A DNA stretch of 64,000 nucleotides from Mesaphorura yosii (lineage: Eukaryota; Arthropoda; Collembola; Poduromorpha; Tullbergiidae). Every line of letters starts with the position of its first letter. Position 1 is the stretch's first letter. Made by a program: the position numbers and the translations under genes. The stretch is from the NCBI GenBank assembly GCA_009869945.1, contig WIXG01000382.1:1-64000 (forward strand), read 5' to 3'. The notes under the pieces were generated by a model. That model saw only the letters and a list, made by a program, of their open reading frames with translations. It searched no databases and had not been told where the DNA came from. Of the stretch, positions 52,695 to 63,456 are shown in pieces.

Positions 52695-53788
52695 ATGTTT
52701 AAGCCAAGGCCCTGTGGCTGCAAAGGAGTCCGTACTTGCCTTATCTGCGAGCAGGAGTTTGGAATCGCTAAACGACACCAGGATTTAATCATTTCCAGTG
52801 CAGAGGAAGGAAAATGTGACAAAGTAAGCCTTTTCAGTTAGTTTTTTGGTTGAACTCCTAGTTTACCTAGTACAGCTGCAGTCCAGGTACTGATTATTGT
52901 GCTCTGATCTGCAGGAAATCGTGTACGAGTACTGTCACTTATGTGATAAGGCGTGGATGGGCTCCAATGTGGCTACCAATCACCAAAATCATGTTCTAAC
53001 CACAGAAGGCATAGATACGGATGGAATGGAGCCGATGTTCATCGAATTTCCAGGAATTCTAATGGTGGTAAGCCTAGATCCAGATTTCAAGTATTCAGTA
53101 GCCCTCCAATTATTCATTTCAGCCGGATTTCCTGACCCCAGACGAAGAAACCACCCTCGTCGCCGGCTGCGACTCCCTGCCTTGGGATCTTTCGCAGTCC
53201 GGCCGCCGGAAGCAGAATTTCGGCCCGAAGACTAACTTCAAGAAAAGGAAACTGAAAGCAGGGGAATTTGCGGGGTTCCCCGAATTCAGCCGCTTCGCGC
53301 AACAGAAACTCGCCTCCATCCCTGTACTGTCAGATTTCCAGACGATTGAGCAGTGCGCCATCGAGTATCGACCAGAGACGGGGGCCCACATCGACCCGCA
53401 CATTGACGATTGCTGGGTGTGGGGCGAGCGAGTCATTTCCCTGAATTTGCTCTCGGATTCGGTGCTCACGATGACGCCTTACGTGCGGCCGCGGCCTGGG
53501 TCGGACAAGATCAGATACAACCTAGAGTATTACAAGAAAGTGCCAACGCTTTCGACGCCGCCGCCTTCTTCGCGTGGGGTCGTCAGGATTCCGATGCCCC
53601 GTCGCTCGCTGCTGGTGCTGTACGGGCCCGCCAGGTTCGAATGGGAGCACGCCGTTCTCCGCCCAGACATACACGACAGGCGCATTTGCCTCGCGTACAG
53701 GGAGTTCACGGAGCAGTATCTACCTGGTGGAGAGGGCTACGAGCCGGTGGGCACCGAGGTGGTGGCCAGGGCAAAGAATTTCTGGTAG
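52695..53788 (+). CDS. ALKBH4: AlkB homologue 4 (ALKBH4), 3 exons
   Basis: Exons 52695-52823, 52915-53067 and 53123-53788, all phase 0, give 315 aa. The N terminus has the ALKBH4-specific CGCKGVRTCLICE cysteine motif. The 2OG-Fe(II) fold shows HIDPHIDDCWVWGERV (iron-binding HxD), SLNLLSDSVLTM, RRSLLVLYGPARFEWEHAV (second histidine) and RRICLAYREF. ALKBH4 is a demethylase reported to act on actin K84 methylation and on DNA/chromatin. It is conserved and intact. It lies close to, and divergent from, NOC4L (256 bp). Confidence 0.92.
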
Positions 53789-54393
53789 CCGAGGCAAGAA
53801 TCCAAGTTCCAAGGCCAAAGTCGGTATCGAATTTCGAACGAGGGTCAAGTTTCAAGGAAAACGTGATCGTAGTCTTTGTGTTTGTGCTTAAGTACTTAAT
53901 TTTTGCAATAAAATACATGCCAAGCCTGACGTTAACACGATTAGCGAGTTACGTAATTAACGAACGTGATTTGCGAATTAACACGCGAAATTAGTCATAA
54001 ATTCGCGAAATTCCATGACTCAAATGGCGTACAGTCCAGCAATGACAATGGCAATAACAATATCGACGACTTGTCAAGCGCGGCGTGGCGGTAAAGACGA
54101 ATAAATCTTTACGATTGTAATCTTTACCTTCTTGCGTACCTGATTAGCATAAATTAAGCTCAGCGGATCTTACTCTTATGTTCTTGCAATTGGCACTGCT
54201 GACATAAAAACATGTTTTTGCCTTGTTTTCGAGCGTATTTCGAGCCATTACCTCACTCCAGCCTTCGAATCGGCCGTAATTCGCTAATTCGCAGTAAGGC
54301 AGTAATTCATTGTTGTTGGCTGTTGGCTGTTGCTAGGTAGCTGGTTTAGCTGATAAAAGGACACGCTCAACTCCAGCCTAGCATTCATTCAGA
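53789..54393. other. Intergenic, includes a TATA-like element
   Basis: ALKBH4 polyadenylation signal AATAAA near 53908. A TGATAAAAGG element at 54351-54360 lies 43 bp before the ATG of the C2-domain gene and is a plausible TATA box. No gene. Confidence 0.45.
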
Positions 54394-55430
54394 ATGAAGC
54401 TCCTTCTCTGCACGCTCCTGCTCGTCGCGGCGGTCGCCGCCTACACCGGCCAAGTCGATAAGGGAAAGATCCGCTTCAAAATCTCCGCCAGGTAAGTTTA
54501 ACCTCCGAAATATGCTAATTAAGTCCACTATGGCACCCATTTAGATCGATTTTTTTTACTCTGGTCACATTTTCTACCTTTTCTTACCTTTTTAGGGGTC
54601 TGCCCGACGAAGATGACGGTATCGGCACGTCGGACCCGTACGTCGAAGTGTTTCTGAGCGAAAATTTTGGCAAGGAGACGAAGATTGGCAAGAGCAACGT
54701 CGTCTCCAACTCGGAGAACCCCGACTGGTCCACCATCTTCGAGTTCAACTTTGACCGCTCGAAAAACCAGCAGCTCCACTTCCGGTTGTGGGACGAGGAC
54801 GATCTTCGCACGGACGACAAGGTGGGAGTTGGCTGGCTGAGCGCCGTCGACTTTGTGGACCGGGGGCAAGTCGCGAATGTCCCCCTCTACAAGCAGGGCT
54901 ACCTTCAGGTGCAGGGACTGGACAGCAGAGCCCCCTCTGCGCCTCGCGTGTGGGCCGACACGCAGAAACTCAAGTTTAAACTTTCTGCCTCGGACCTGCC
55001 AGGCAAGGATAAACTGGGCGGGATCGACCCGTACGCCGAGATTTTCTCGGTCGATGGCATCACTGGCAAGGAGACAAAGGTCGGGCGGACGAGCACGCTG
55101 ACGAGCAACAAAAATCCGGCGTGGGGCGACACCTTCGAGTTCAATTACGACGCGAAGAAGAGCCAGCGGTGGATCATCCGCGTGTGGGACAACGACAACC
55201 TGCAGACTGACGACAAGGCGGGCTCCGGCTTCGTTGACGTCGAGGATTACGTGCGCAGGGGACAGATTATCACCGTCGGACTCAGCAAACAAGGGAAGGT
55301 GACTGTGCAGAGGGCTGATGGGCTCCCGACCGTCCCACCGACGGCGGGGGCTCCGAAAGTCGGGCCTGGAGCGCCGACCACCAAACCACCGACCACGAGG
55401 CCACCGTTCCGATCGGGATCTGGAAAATAA
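54394..55430 (+). CDS. Secreted protein with two C2-like domains, 2 exons
   Basis: Exon 1 (54394-54491) encodes MKLLLCTLLLVAAVAAY, a signal peptide, and the first strand of a C2 domain. Exon 2 (54596-55430, phase 2) completes 310 aa. Two tandem C2 domains follow the pattern SDPYVEVFL ... NPDWSTIFEFNF ... LWDEDDLRTDD and IDPYAEIFS ... NPAWGDTFEFNY ... VWDNDNLQTDD, each with five acidic residues placed to bind calcium. A proline/threonine-rich tail ends the protein. C2 domains normally act on cytosolic membrane faces; here the leader has no membrane anchor, so both copies should be extracellular. Function is unknown; the domain calls are strong. Confidence 0.8.
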
Positions 55431-55703
55431 CCAGCACCGATAATTCTTCTTGATCTTTTTTGTCAAATCTCTGAATAAATTCTCAGTTTGAAAATTAAAA
55501 CAAAGGCTGCCAGCTTCGTATGTTTTAGCGTGGCAATTTTGAACGGACTGTTCAACCGCTCGTCCGTCGGCGAAAATTATTATGTTTTTAAATCTCGACC
55601 TTTGCGATTTGGACTCAAGTCAGTTGATTCTTGACTTTTTGCCTTACTTAATCAGTGGAGTGGTGTATTTATCACTGATAGCCACAGCTCCAGACGCTCC
55701 AGC
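55431..55703. other. Intergenic
   Basis: C2 gene 3' end with AATAAA near 55473 and the upstream region of the SAP/J-domain gene. Confidence 0.4.
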
Positions 55704-57539
55704 ATGGCTTCCGCCGACAACAAATGGAAGAAACTGTGGGAAAAGCGGGCTGACCTCGTCAAGACTTGCTCTCACCAAGAATTGAAGGACTACTGCAAAT
55801 CAGTGCAGCTTCCCATGGCTGGCGACGTGTCAACCGTCGCCAAACGAGTACAAATGCATCTCGATGTCACCTGCATGGACCTGCATGTGATGAAGGATGG
55901 AACCAAATCGAATCCTTATCAGCTTAAACTGCCAGACCTTCGCAAGATTGTGGCTCAGCTTGGATTGGACCCGAGTGGTGATAAGGATGAGTTGCATTCA
56001 CATCTTGTGGATTATCTGAAGAAGAAGCAGAGTGCTGACGGCGCTGGTGAGCCCAAATTCATTAAATTGATGATAGCTAGCTAATTATTGATAAAATATC
56101 CGAGATTAACCGTAATTTTAGGGACCAGTTCAAGTTCGAGCGCCGGTGGAGGCGGAGCAGCTCAAACAGAGGAGGCGAAGAGTGTCTTGACCGCCCAGCA
56201 GATCCTTCTGATGAAAGACGACTACCCGGCGATCCTCTCTTCGTCTGGAATCAACGTCACCGTCGACTCGTCAGTGATCACCATGCGAAAAGCTTACCTG
56301 AAGCTGTCGATGCTGATCCATCCGGACAAATGCAAGTTTCCCGAAGCCACCAAAGCATTCCAGTGTCTCGTGACCGCATTCGAGCGAATGTCACAGCCAG
56401 AGCTGTTTCTGGAGGAGAACGAGGACGACGAAGAAGAGGAAGAGAAGGGCCCGAAGAAGAAGAAAGTTCCGAGATCTAATGCTGGATGCCACCGCACTCG
56501 GCTCTTCTGCCCCCGCTGCAAGGCCGAATGGGGGCTCCCGGACTCTGGTGTGGAGTCATACGACTACAATTTCATGATGATGGGGCTCCGTACTTTCAAT
56601 TGTGCCGCCTGCCTCTGCGAGTTCGGCTGCATGACGGCGACCCACAAATGCCCGCTGTGTGGCCGGGCTTTCGAGTACCACCCGCAAGACTACAACCGCC
56701 AAATCAGTTGCGGAAACGCGAAATGTGGCGGGAAACAGTTTGGATTCTTCAATTTTCCCATCTCGGAACGCATGGAGAAGGAGTATCGGGCAGAGATTCG
56801 GCGGAAGCAGGAAAAGCAGCTAAAGGAGCGCGAACAGCTGGAAGAAAGGACTCGGCGGGCGAATGCAAGGCTTGGCGGGCGCGGAGGAGGCGGCGGGCAA
56901 TCAGACTCCAAAGCCCAGCTTTTCATCCTTAACCTGCTCGACGCATGTCCTAAATGTGGGGCTGAAGACGTAGACGCCTCCGAGCGGGCTCAACATTTGG
57001 AGGAGTGCAAAGACAAAGAAAAGCAGGCCGCCTACGCCAAGAAACTCCGCCAAGAGACTCAAACCGCCGAGGAAAAGGTACGCAAGGCGAAGGCGCAGGC
57101 GGAAGTCCAAAACGTGTCGAGTTGGGAATTTCTTGGAGGGAAAACGACGGATTTGTGGCTGCTCACGGAAACTCAGTTGAAGGCGCTCTGCGAAAAGTAC
57201 AGGCTCGAGGCGGGCGGGACGAAAGACGAGCTGATTGCGAGGATCGCCCGCTGGAAGAATGACGTCGACTCCAGGCGGATGATCACAAGCGGAGCCGCCG
57301 AAGGCGAAGGATCGGGCGCTGGCGAAGCGCCGCCATCAAAGAAGAAGCGCACGAAGATCACCGTTCAGGATTTGCCGTCCAACATGGAAAGCATGAGTGT
57401 TGGTCAGCTCAAGGCGGTCTGCGCGTCGTTTGGCATCGTCACGGCCCAAAACACAAAAGCCGGCATCATACATGAAATTGAGAAGCGGGTTCTCGGCCAA
57501 GAAACCCTCCTCCAGCTGACGGAGGGCAAGAAAAAATGA
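55704..57539 (+). CDS. SAP domain / J-domain / zinc-cluster protein, 2 exons
   Basis: Exons 55704-56046 and 56122-57539 (phase 1 intron) give 586 aa. An N-terminal SAP-like helix pair (SHQELKDYCKSVQLP; LPDLRKIVAQLGLDPSGDKD) is followed by a J-domain core with the HPD motif (KLSMLIHPDKCKFPEATKAF). A cysteine-rich region comes next (FCPRCKAEWGLP, CAACLCEFGC, CPLCGRAFEY, CGNAKCGGK), then a Lys/Glu coiled coil, another zinc-type pair (CPKCGAED), and two further SAP-like motifs (TETQLKALCEKYRLEAGGTKD; SVGQLKAVCASFGI). The J domain recruits Hsp70; SAP motifs bind DNA or scaffold RNA complexes. It is probably nuclear. The combination is not one I recognise. Polyadenylation signal AATAAA at 57552. 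Confidence 0.75.
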
Positions 57540-57680
57540 ATTCTGGTATCTGAATAAATTGTACGTTTTGTTCTTTATTGCTTGCTGCATTTTGCATTGC
57601 GGTCATGTCAAAATTATTAATTATCAGTCGACTAGCATCAAATTTGAAGGCAATCAGCAGCCGAATTTCGACTTGTGGCT

Positions 57681-58460
57681 TCAAGGCGTGCCGCCACCAC
57701 GCTTGGGCTTGGGGGCTTTGGCTCCTCCTCCAGGCGTGGTTCCTGGCTTGTAGGGGCAAAAGCGGGCAGCGCCCTTCAAGGCTCCCACAGTTACCAGCGC
57801 CCCTAAGGCAAAAAACAGTCTAATCAGCCAATCAGTGTGATCATTCCGTAAATTAGCCGTCCGTGGTTGAAAACGCCTCCAAAAACTTACCAGCCCCTGC
57901 CGAGCTCACTGCCAGCCCTGCCGAAAGCGCCAGTGACCCATCTCCGCCTGCTTCCTCGATCAGCTTCGATAAAATCAGTCCGGCAGGCACGGCCAGACCG
58001 CCGAGGATTAATGCGATGTTTTCCACTCGGTTCTTAACTGAAATAATGCGCAATTAAAGCTGATATCAGTTTACTCATAAGAAATTGGTGATATTCCTGC
58101 CCGCATTTGACTCTGTTTACTTTTCCCCTCCCGAATGAGGTCATCGTGACTCCCTGCGCTGTCCTGCACGGCCTGTCTGTACTCGCCGAGCTGTCTGAGC
58201 AGCTCTTGCACCCTCATCTCCTTCGTCTCCACCTCCGCCCGCAGCCCCTGACTCCGTTTCACCTCCGCGTCCAAGCTCGCTGCGCCCTTCTTCTGCTGGG
58301 CGCTCACCGACTGCAGGCTGGCGCTAGTTTCCTGCAATTTTCGGTTGCTGTCTTCCAAATCCTTCTTCAGCTTGCTGATTATCGCTGCCGTTTGCTTATC
58401 GGCGCCGGAATCCGGCCCGTGGCCCATCGGCGCGTTCGGGGCACTGGAATTTGTTGCCAT
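57681..58460 (-). CDS. Coiled-coil plus membrane-helix protein A (tandem pair), 3 exons
   Basis: Exons 58460-58121, 58037-57891 and 57781-57681 give 195 aa. The first 110 residues start MATNSSAPNAPMGHG and then form a long heptad coiled coil (KLKKDLEDSNRKLQET ... LLRQLGEYRQAV). After a phase-1 intron comes a hydrophobic segment (IALILGGLAVPAGLILSKL), a Gly/Ala/Ser-rich helix, and a basic Pro/Gly tail (KAPKPKRGGGTP). The third-exon acceptor GGGAG|CC was chosen because the nearer AG gives a stop. It shares start, coiled coil, intron phase and LGGLAVPAG motif with gene B next door. No known family is recognised. It is likely an integral membrane protein with a cytosolic or organellar coiled coil. 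Confidence 0.65.
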
Positions 58461-58888
58461 TGTGAAATTAAATTTTCAATTTGTACAACACGCCAAATGC
58501 AAAGTCAAGTGCGGAAAAGTTCCATAACCCGATTCAATGTGATTCGGGCTTGGCTCGGTCGTCGGCCGAGCAAGAGCCGGTGCAAGAAGCAAGATAAAGA
58601 AAATCTATTTTTAGAGTCACGTTTTCTTCTTTATTAATGCAAATTCATTTCCCTTTCACAAATACGCCTTAACGTCACCTATGAATGAGTAGAAGAGTGT
58701 ACGGATACCATAAAAAAACACAGATGCAATAGCACCGCTGAGGAATTAAAAAGTGCAGTGCACAGACGGGAAATTCCAATCTTTACAATTTTGAAAATCC
58801 CGCCGCTTTAGGTTCAAATTGACTAGCACCGATTGACAAGTACCAACCCAAAAGGCCCCAAAATTAAAACCAGACACACTGGAGGAGT
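58461..58888. other. Spacer between the tandem paralogues
   Basis: 428 bp between the start of gene A and the stop of gene B. It holds the promoter of A and the 3' end of B. No other feature was recognised. Confidence 0.45.
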
Positions 58889-59534
58889 TCAAGAAGGCCC
58901 GCCTGCCGCCGGAGCTGAAGCCTCGCTCCGTTGGGCCCCAGTCGCTTTCAAGGCCGAACACATCTCCGCTGGAGCCAGCGCACGTATTGCCATCATCGTT
59001 AGCAATGTGGCCGCGCCCGCCGAGCTGATCGCCAGGCCAAACAAAGCACCCGCGCCGTCGCCGGCGCCTGACGATTCTCTTCTCAAAAGGAGCAGCCCCA
59101 TTCCAGCAGGCACCGCCAGCCCGCCAAGCACCAACAGCCAGTTTTCGAACTTTTGCTTGACTGCAGAGTCGACAAAATCGTTATCAATAGCGATGCGGCG
59201 TCCGGTTAGAAATTTTGTACTAATCGCCAATCACTTTACCTTTTGTGTACCAAATCAGCTCCGCCCGCCTGGCGATGCTTTCTTCGCTCAGTTTCTTGTA
59301 GCCGTCCAAGATTACGCCTAACCTCTGATGTTCGACTATGATTGAGTCCAGCAGCTCCTTGAGGGTGGCGGTTCGCTTCATCTCCGCCTCGAGACAAGAC
59401 CTCGTCTTCTCCTGCTCGACGACACATTTTTCTGTTCTCTCATTGGCCGCTTTTATCTCAACCAACAGACGACTGATTTTGGCTTCGGATTCGGTCACGG
59501 GCGCCACCGCCGGCGCGCCAGACTCTGTTGCCAT
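58889..59534 (-). CDS. Coiled-coil plus membrane-helix protein B (tandem pair), 2 exons
   Basis: Exons 59534-59240 and 59160-58889 (79-bp intron, phase 1, same position as in gene A) give 188 aa. It starts MATESGAPAV, continues with a coiled coil (SRLLVEIKAANERTEK ... LEAEMKRTATLKELL), then KFENWLLVLGGLAVPAGMG, a second Ala/Gly-rich helix (LFGLAISSAGAATLLTMM) and an Ala-rich tail. A and B match at the N-terminal MAT, the coiled coil and LGGLAVPAG, with A using an extra splice donor where B reads through. It is a clear tandem duplicate; function is unknown. Confidence 0.7.
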
Positions 59535-59806
59535 TAAGTTATAAGCACCTCACTGAAGAATCACGAAAAATTTGGAATTTATTGCACCATTTCGCAAAAG
59601 GCAAAACTAAAACATCTCAAGCATGGAAAAGAAAGACAGGAAAAAGAAAAAGAAAGACAATATTCGGATTCGGTCGATATTTCGAGCAGCCGGAGCGCCG
59701 ACTCGGGAAAATCTATTTTTAGAATCGGTAAATTCCTCCACTGCAGCGAGCGCAGAAAACAAAGACGAGGACAAGGTGGCGAATTTTCTCATCGCCATCG
59801 CTTGCT

Positions 59807-61018
59807 TCAAGCTTCGGCTTTCGGGATTCGATACGCAATTTTGATGAGCCGCATGACGTAGTCGTGGGCGTTGACTTCGCCAGTAGTAGCAGCTTCTGCC
59901 TGCCCGTCCGTGGCGGTGGCCGTCGAAAATTTGGTCTTCAGCGGGGCCACGTTGACGTAATCATCAGGGTTGACGAAAAACGCTATCGATTGACGAGTCG
60001 GAGCGTGCACGCGGTCGTTTAGGGGCTCCGGCGGGATCCGGACTCGGTGAACCTGCGGGGGGAAGCGGCAAAATGTGAGTCGAAGCGATTACTAGACAAG
60101 GAAGCGAAGGAGCCAAGGATTAATGGACTTACGGTAGCCGGATAATGCCCGCCACTCCAAAACTGGAGTAAGTCCCCTGTGTTCACGAGCAGCGCCCCTT
60201 CAACGGGCGGCGCAGGCACCCACTCGCCGCCCACGCCTTTGACTTCGAGCCCCCCAACCCCATCCTGGGCCAGGAGTGTAAACATGCCGTAGTCCGAATG
60301 CTGGAAACAGCGAGTAATTCCAGCCCCTTCTTCAGGGGCTCTTGCGCTGCTACGCGGGATTTCGGGGTAGTACAGCAGGCGAACTTGGTTCAGCCCTGGC
60401 ACGGATGGATCCACAAGAGCTCGGAGCCGCTCCCTGAAGAAATCGACGTTCTCCGGGCCGAGCAACGCCACACCGAGCGCCTGCCCGAACTTGAGCGCTA
60501 GCTGCACGAAGTGGCCACGGAGGGACTGGACGGTGGCCTGGAAATTTGGGACGTGAGCAGTCGAGGGGTATACGCGGCCTTCTGGAGCTCCCATGACGTC
60601 GAAGGACTCGCGAATCTCGTGCACGGATGACTTGTCAAGCCTGGAGGAGAAAATTCTTAAACACGGCTCAGGCGCCTCAAAAAAGCAGCAAATTGACTTA
60701 CAATTCGTCCCCTGCTGGCACATATCCGTTGTTGTCACTAGGCGACACGTCCCCGTCAGCTTCCCCTTTGCCCACAGTCGAGAAACGTTTTGTGTACAGC
60801 GCCTTGACCTCCACCGGGAGGGTGAAGAAGGATCGGGCAACCGAGAAGGCAGCTTGCACGCTGGCCGCTGGCACGCCGTGATTTGTGAGGTAAACGAAGC
60901 CGATGGAGCTCAAAGCGTTGTCCAGCTGCTGCACCGTCAACTGCCATTGGTGGGGGTCGTCGGGGTAGCGGAGCACAGGCGAGAAGTCCACGATTGGAAT
61001 CTTTTGTTGATTTACCAT
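59807..61018 (-). CDS. Isopenicillin-N-synthase-like 2OG-Fe(II) oxygenase, 3 exons
   Basis: Exons 61018-60702, 60640-60133 and 60052-59807 give 356 aa. The N-terminal non-haem dioxygenase domain starts KIPIVDFSPVL and contains SIGFVYLTNHGVP. The catalytic jelly roll shows FQHSDYGMFTLLAQD (iron-binding HxD), WVPAPPVEGALLVNTGDLLQ, then ATVHRVRIPP (second iron-binding His) and RQSIAFFVNP (2OG/substrate Arg-x-Ser). All metal ligands are present, so it should be active. The family comprises IPNS, gibberellin oxidases and many fungal or bacterial oxygenases; animals other than springtails rarely carry IPNS-type genes, which are thought to be acquired horizontally. The spliced introns show it is adapted to the host. 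The substrate is unknown. A C-terminal copy lies at 38.7 kb. Confidence 0.85.
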
Positions 61019-61913
61019 CGTGCAATGCCAACGCTAACTGGTACCGAGCGAATGGAAAGGTCTTCAAGTTCCCTCAGCCAAGCAGTGAATGAATCGCAGT
61101 TCACAGCAGAAAGAAGTTCTGCGCAGTAGGAAAATAAACCCTTGCATGATAAGAAAGGAGAAGATAAGGAAATCGACCGAGGTCATCATACATAAATGGT
61201 GAGCTCATGCATTCGAAGTTCTTCCTCGTGTTTTCTTGACCTTGGTGGTATTTTCAAAGTGCAGTCCGACGGCAAGATACCAAAACTCGCTGCTGTGTAC
61301 GATTCCATTTCCATGCCTTGTCCCAGAAGTGTCCCGAGTACGGAAATTTAATTTGCAGCGAATGAGTTCTAATTTGCCAACGGTAAGACGCGTACTCGAT
61401 TCGGAATGCTGAAGAAACATGTGCATTAATGCAGTGACCCCGACCACGAAGAGGCCGGTGAGTTCCCACGTCGGACTGTCCATTAACAAGAATTAAGCGA
61501 ACATGTTGACGTCGGAAATGTAGCCCCGATCCAGGACGACCCTGTGCCCGGCTGTGAAACTGCGGGAACTGACTCTGCTGAAATTGAACCTTGACAGCGG
61601 CTCCAGCTGCCGACACTCGAAGCCCACCAAATTCAAAAAAAATTCGGCCGCATTCTCCGCCAGTTTCTAGCCTTTTGATCCAGTCAAAGCCAAGACGCTT
61701 CAAGGATGAATCGAATGATGTGTATTCGTAAGACCAAAGAGACGCCGGCCGGTAATTCGGCACGATTCTTGTATGCAGAGTACCACAAGCCGCTTAGCTG
61801 CACCGGCCAGTCACTTGAGGAGAACAAGCGTGGGACCAAGGATTGAAATTCGATGAGGTGAGTTAGAATTAGACTGATTACTGCCTGGCCGTTGCCCAAA
61901 TGAAATTCCAAGC
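61019..61913. other. Intergenic, no supported gene
   Basis: A 169-aa minus-strand ORF (61254-61763) has no recognisable domain. Some of this may be degenerate flank of the BEL/Pao copy. Confidence 0.35.
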
Positions 61914-63362
61914 TTGAAATTCGCGGATCCAATGAAGGTACTCGTAGCTATCCAGCTTGGATGCGAAGGTCAAGTCGGAAGTGCTCCAGCCCCACAGTTA
62001 AGGAACGAAGAAGGCTTCACATCGTGCCACTTCGAGAAGGCGGGCGACGAGCTACACCAACTCGTCAAGGAGTCTTTCTCCACGGAGGCGTTTGGCGTCC
62101 GAGTCCAGAGGGACGACGAACGAGCCATTGCCGTCATGACTTCAACCACGCGACGAGTTAGGGACCACTCGGAGACCGAGCTCATCTGGAAGTCCGACGA
62201 TTTGCACCTGCCTCACAGCCGAGAAACTGCCATGCGACGTCTGGAGTTCATGGAGAGGAAGATGGACGAAGATCCACGCTTCGCCGCCGAGTACCAGCAG
62301 AAGATCCAGAGTTACATTGACTCTGGCTACGCTCGTTACCTCACGCCCGAAGAAGCAGCCAAGAACACTCCTCGCCTTTGGTATCTGCCCCACTTCGGAG
62401 TATCGAATCCGAACAAGCCAGGAAGGATGCGCTTTGTGTTCGACGCAGCGGCCAAGCCGCGAGTAAGTCTGAATGACTTTCTGCTACCTGATCCGGACCT
62501 ACTCACGTCTCCGCCAGGATGTCTTATCAAGTTCCGTCAGCGCAAATACGGATTCAGCGGTGATATTAAAGATTTTTACCATCGCATCAAGATTCGACCA
62601 GAGGACCAAGATTCACAACGCTTCCTCTGGCGTGGAATGGATCGTGACCGAGATCCCCACATCTTGGTGATGCAATCCAGCACATTTGGAGCAACGTGCT
62701 CCCCGTTCACCTCGAAAGTCGTGAAGGCGAAGAACGCAAAAGAATTCGGTGAGGAATTCTCAAAAGCTGCGGCCGCAATCCACCATCGCCACTATATGGA
62801 CGATTGGCTCGACAGCTGCGATTCAGTTGAAGAAGCAGTGGACTTAATTGAGCAAGTCGTTGAAGTTCACCGCCGGGGAGACTATCACATCGGGAAGTTC
62901 GTCTCCAGCGCGAAAGAGATCCTGCAGTGCCTTCCAGCAGACAAAGTAAGACGCGTTACTTCGACGAAGACTTGGCCATCGAGAAAGTTCTTGGTCTCTC
63001 GTGGAACCCGAACGACGACTCGCTCGGCTTCAACCTGAAATTCCATAAGGTGAACCCGGCGATCGTCACCGGACAAAGAAGATCGACAAAGAAGGAAGTA
63101 CTCCAGGTTGTCATGTCAGTTTTCGACCCACATGGACTGTTGGCGCATTTCACCGTCCGAGCAAAAATTCTGTTCCAGGATATTTGGAGGAGCGGAATTG
63201 GCTGGGATGACGACTTGCCGGACGACCTCAATTGCAAATGGAAGATATGGATGGCTCGAGTGCGTTCGGGAATTCAAGATCCTAAGATGCTTCGCTCCAC
63301 AGTTCGGTGAGCCAGCGGTACGCCAACTGCACCTGTTCTGTGACGCTAGTGGACTTTCGTGA
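61914..63362 (+). mobile_element. Truncated BEL/Pao retrotransposon pol with reverse transcriptase
   Basis: The frame from about 61914 to 63038 carries Pao protease/RT blocks: LWYLPHFGVSNPNKPGRMR, RFVFDAAAK, GDIKDFYHRI and the catalytic HRHYMDDWLDS (YMDD). A one-base shift near 62940 moves to a second frame (62927-63310) with LGLSWNPNDDSLGF, SVFDPHGLLAHFTVRAK and DIWRSGIGWD. The frame fails soon after and RNase H, integrase and LTRs are missing, with an abrupt end near 63360. It is thus a dead fragment. Its content is nearly complementary to the copy at 11.5-12.8 kb, which has the later pol part. Confidence 0.85.
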
Positions 63363-63456
63363 TTCAATAAGACACACTTCACAAAACGAAGAGCACGTTT
63401 ATGACTCATTTATTTTGAATTTGTAGAAAAACATTACAAGGAAAATTGTGAATATT

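Noticed and set aside
61254-61763. Minus-strand 169-aa ORF
   Set aside because: No motif; adjacent to degenerate retroelement sequence.
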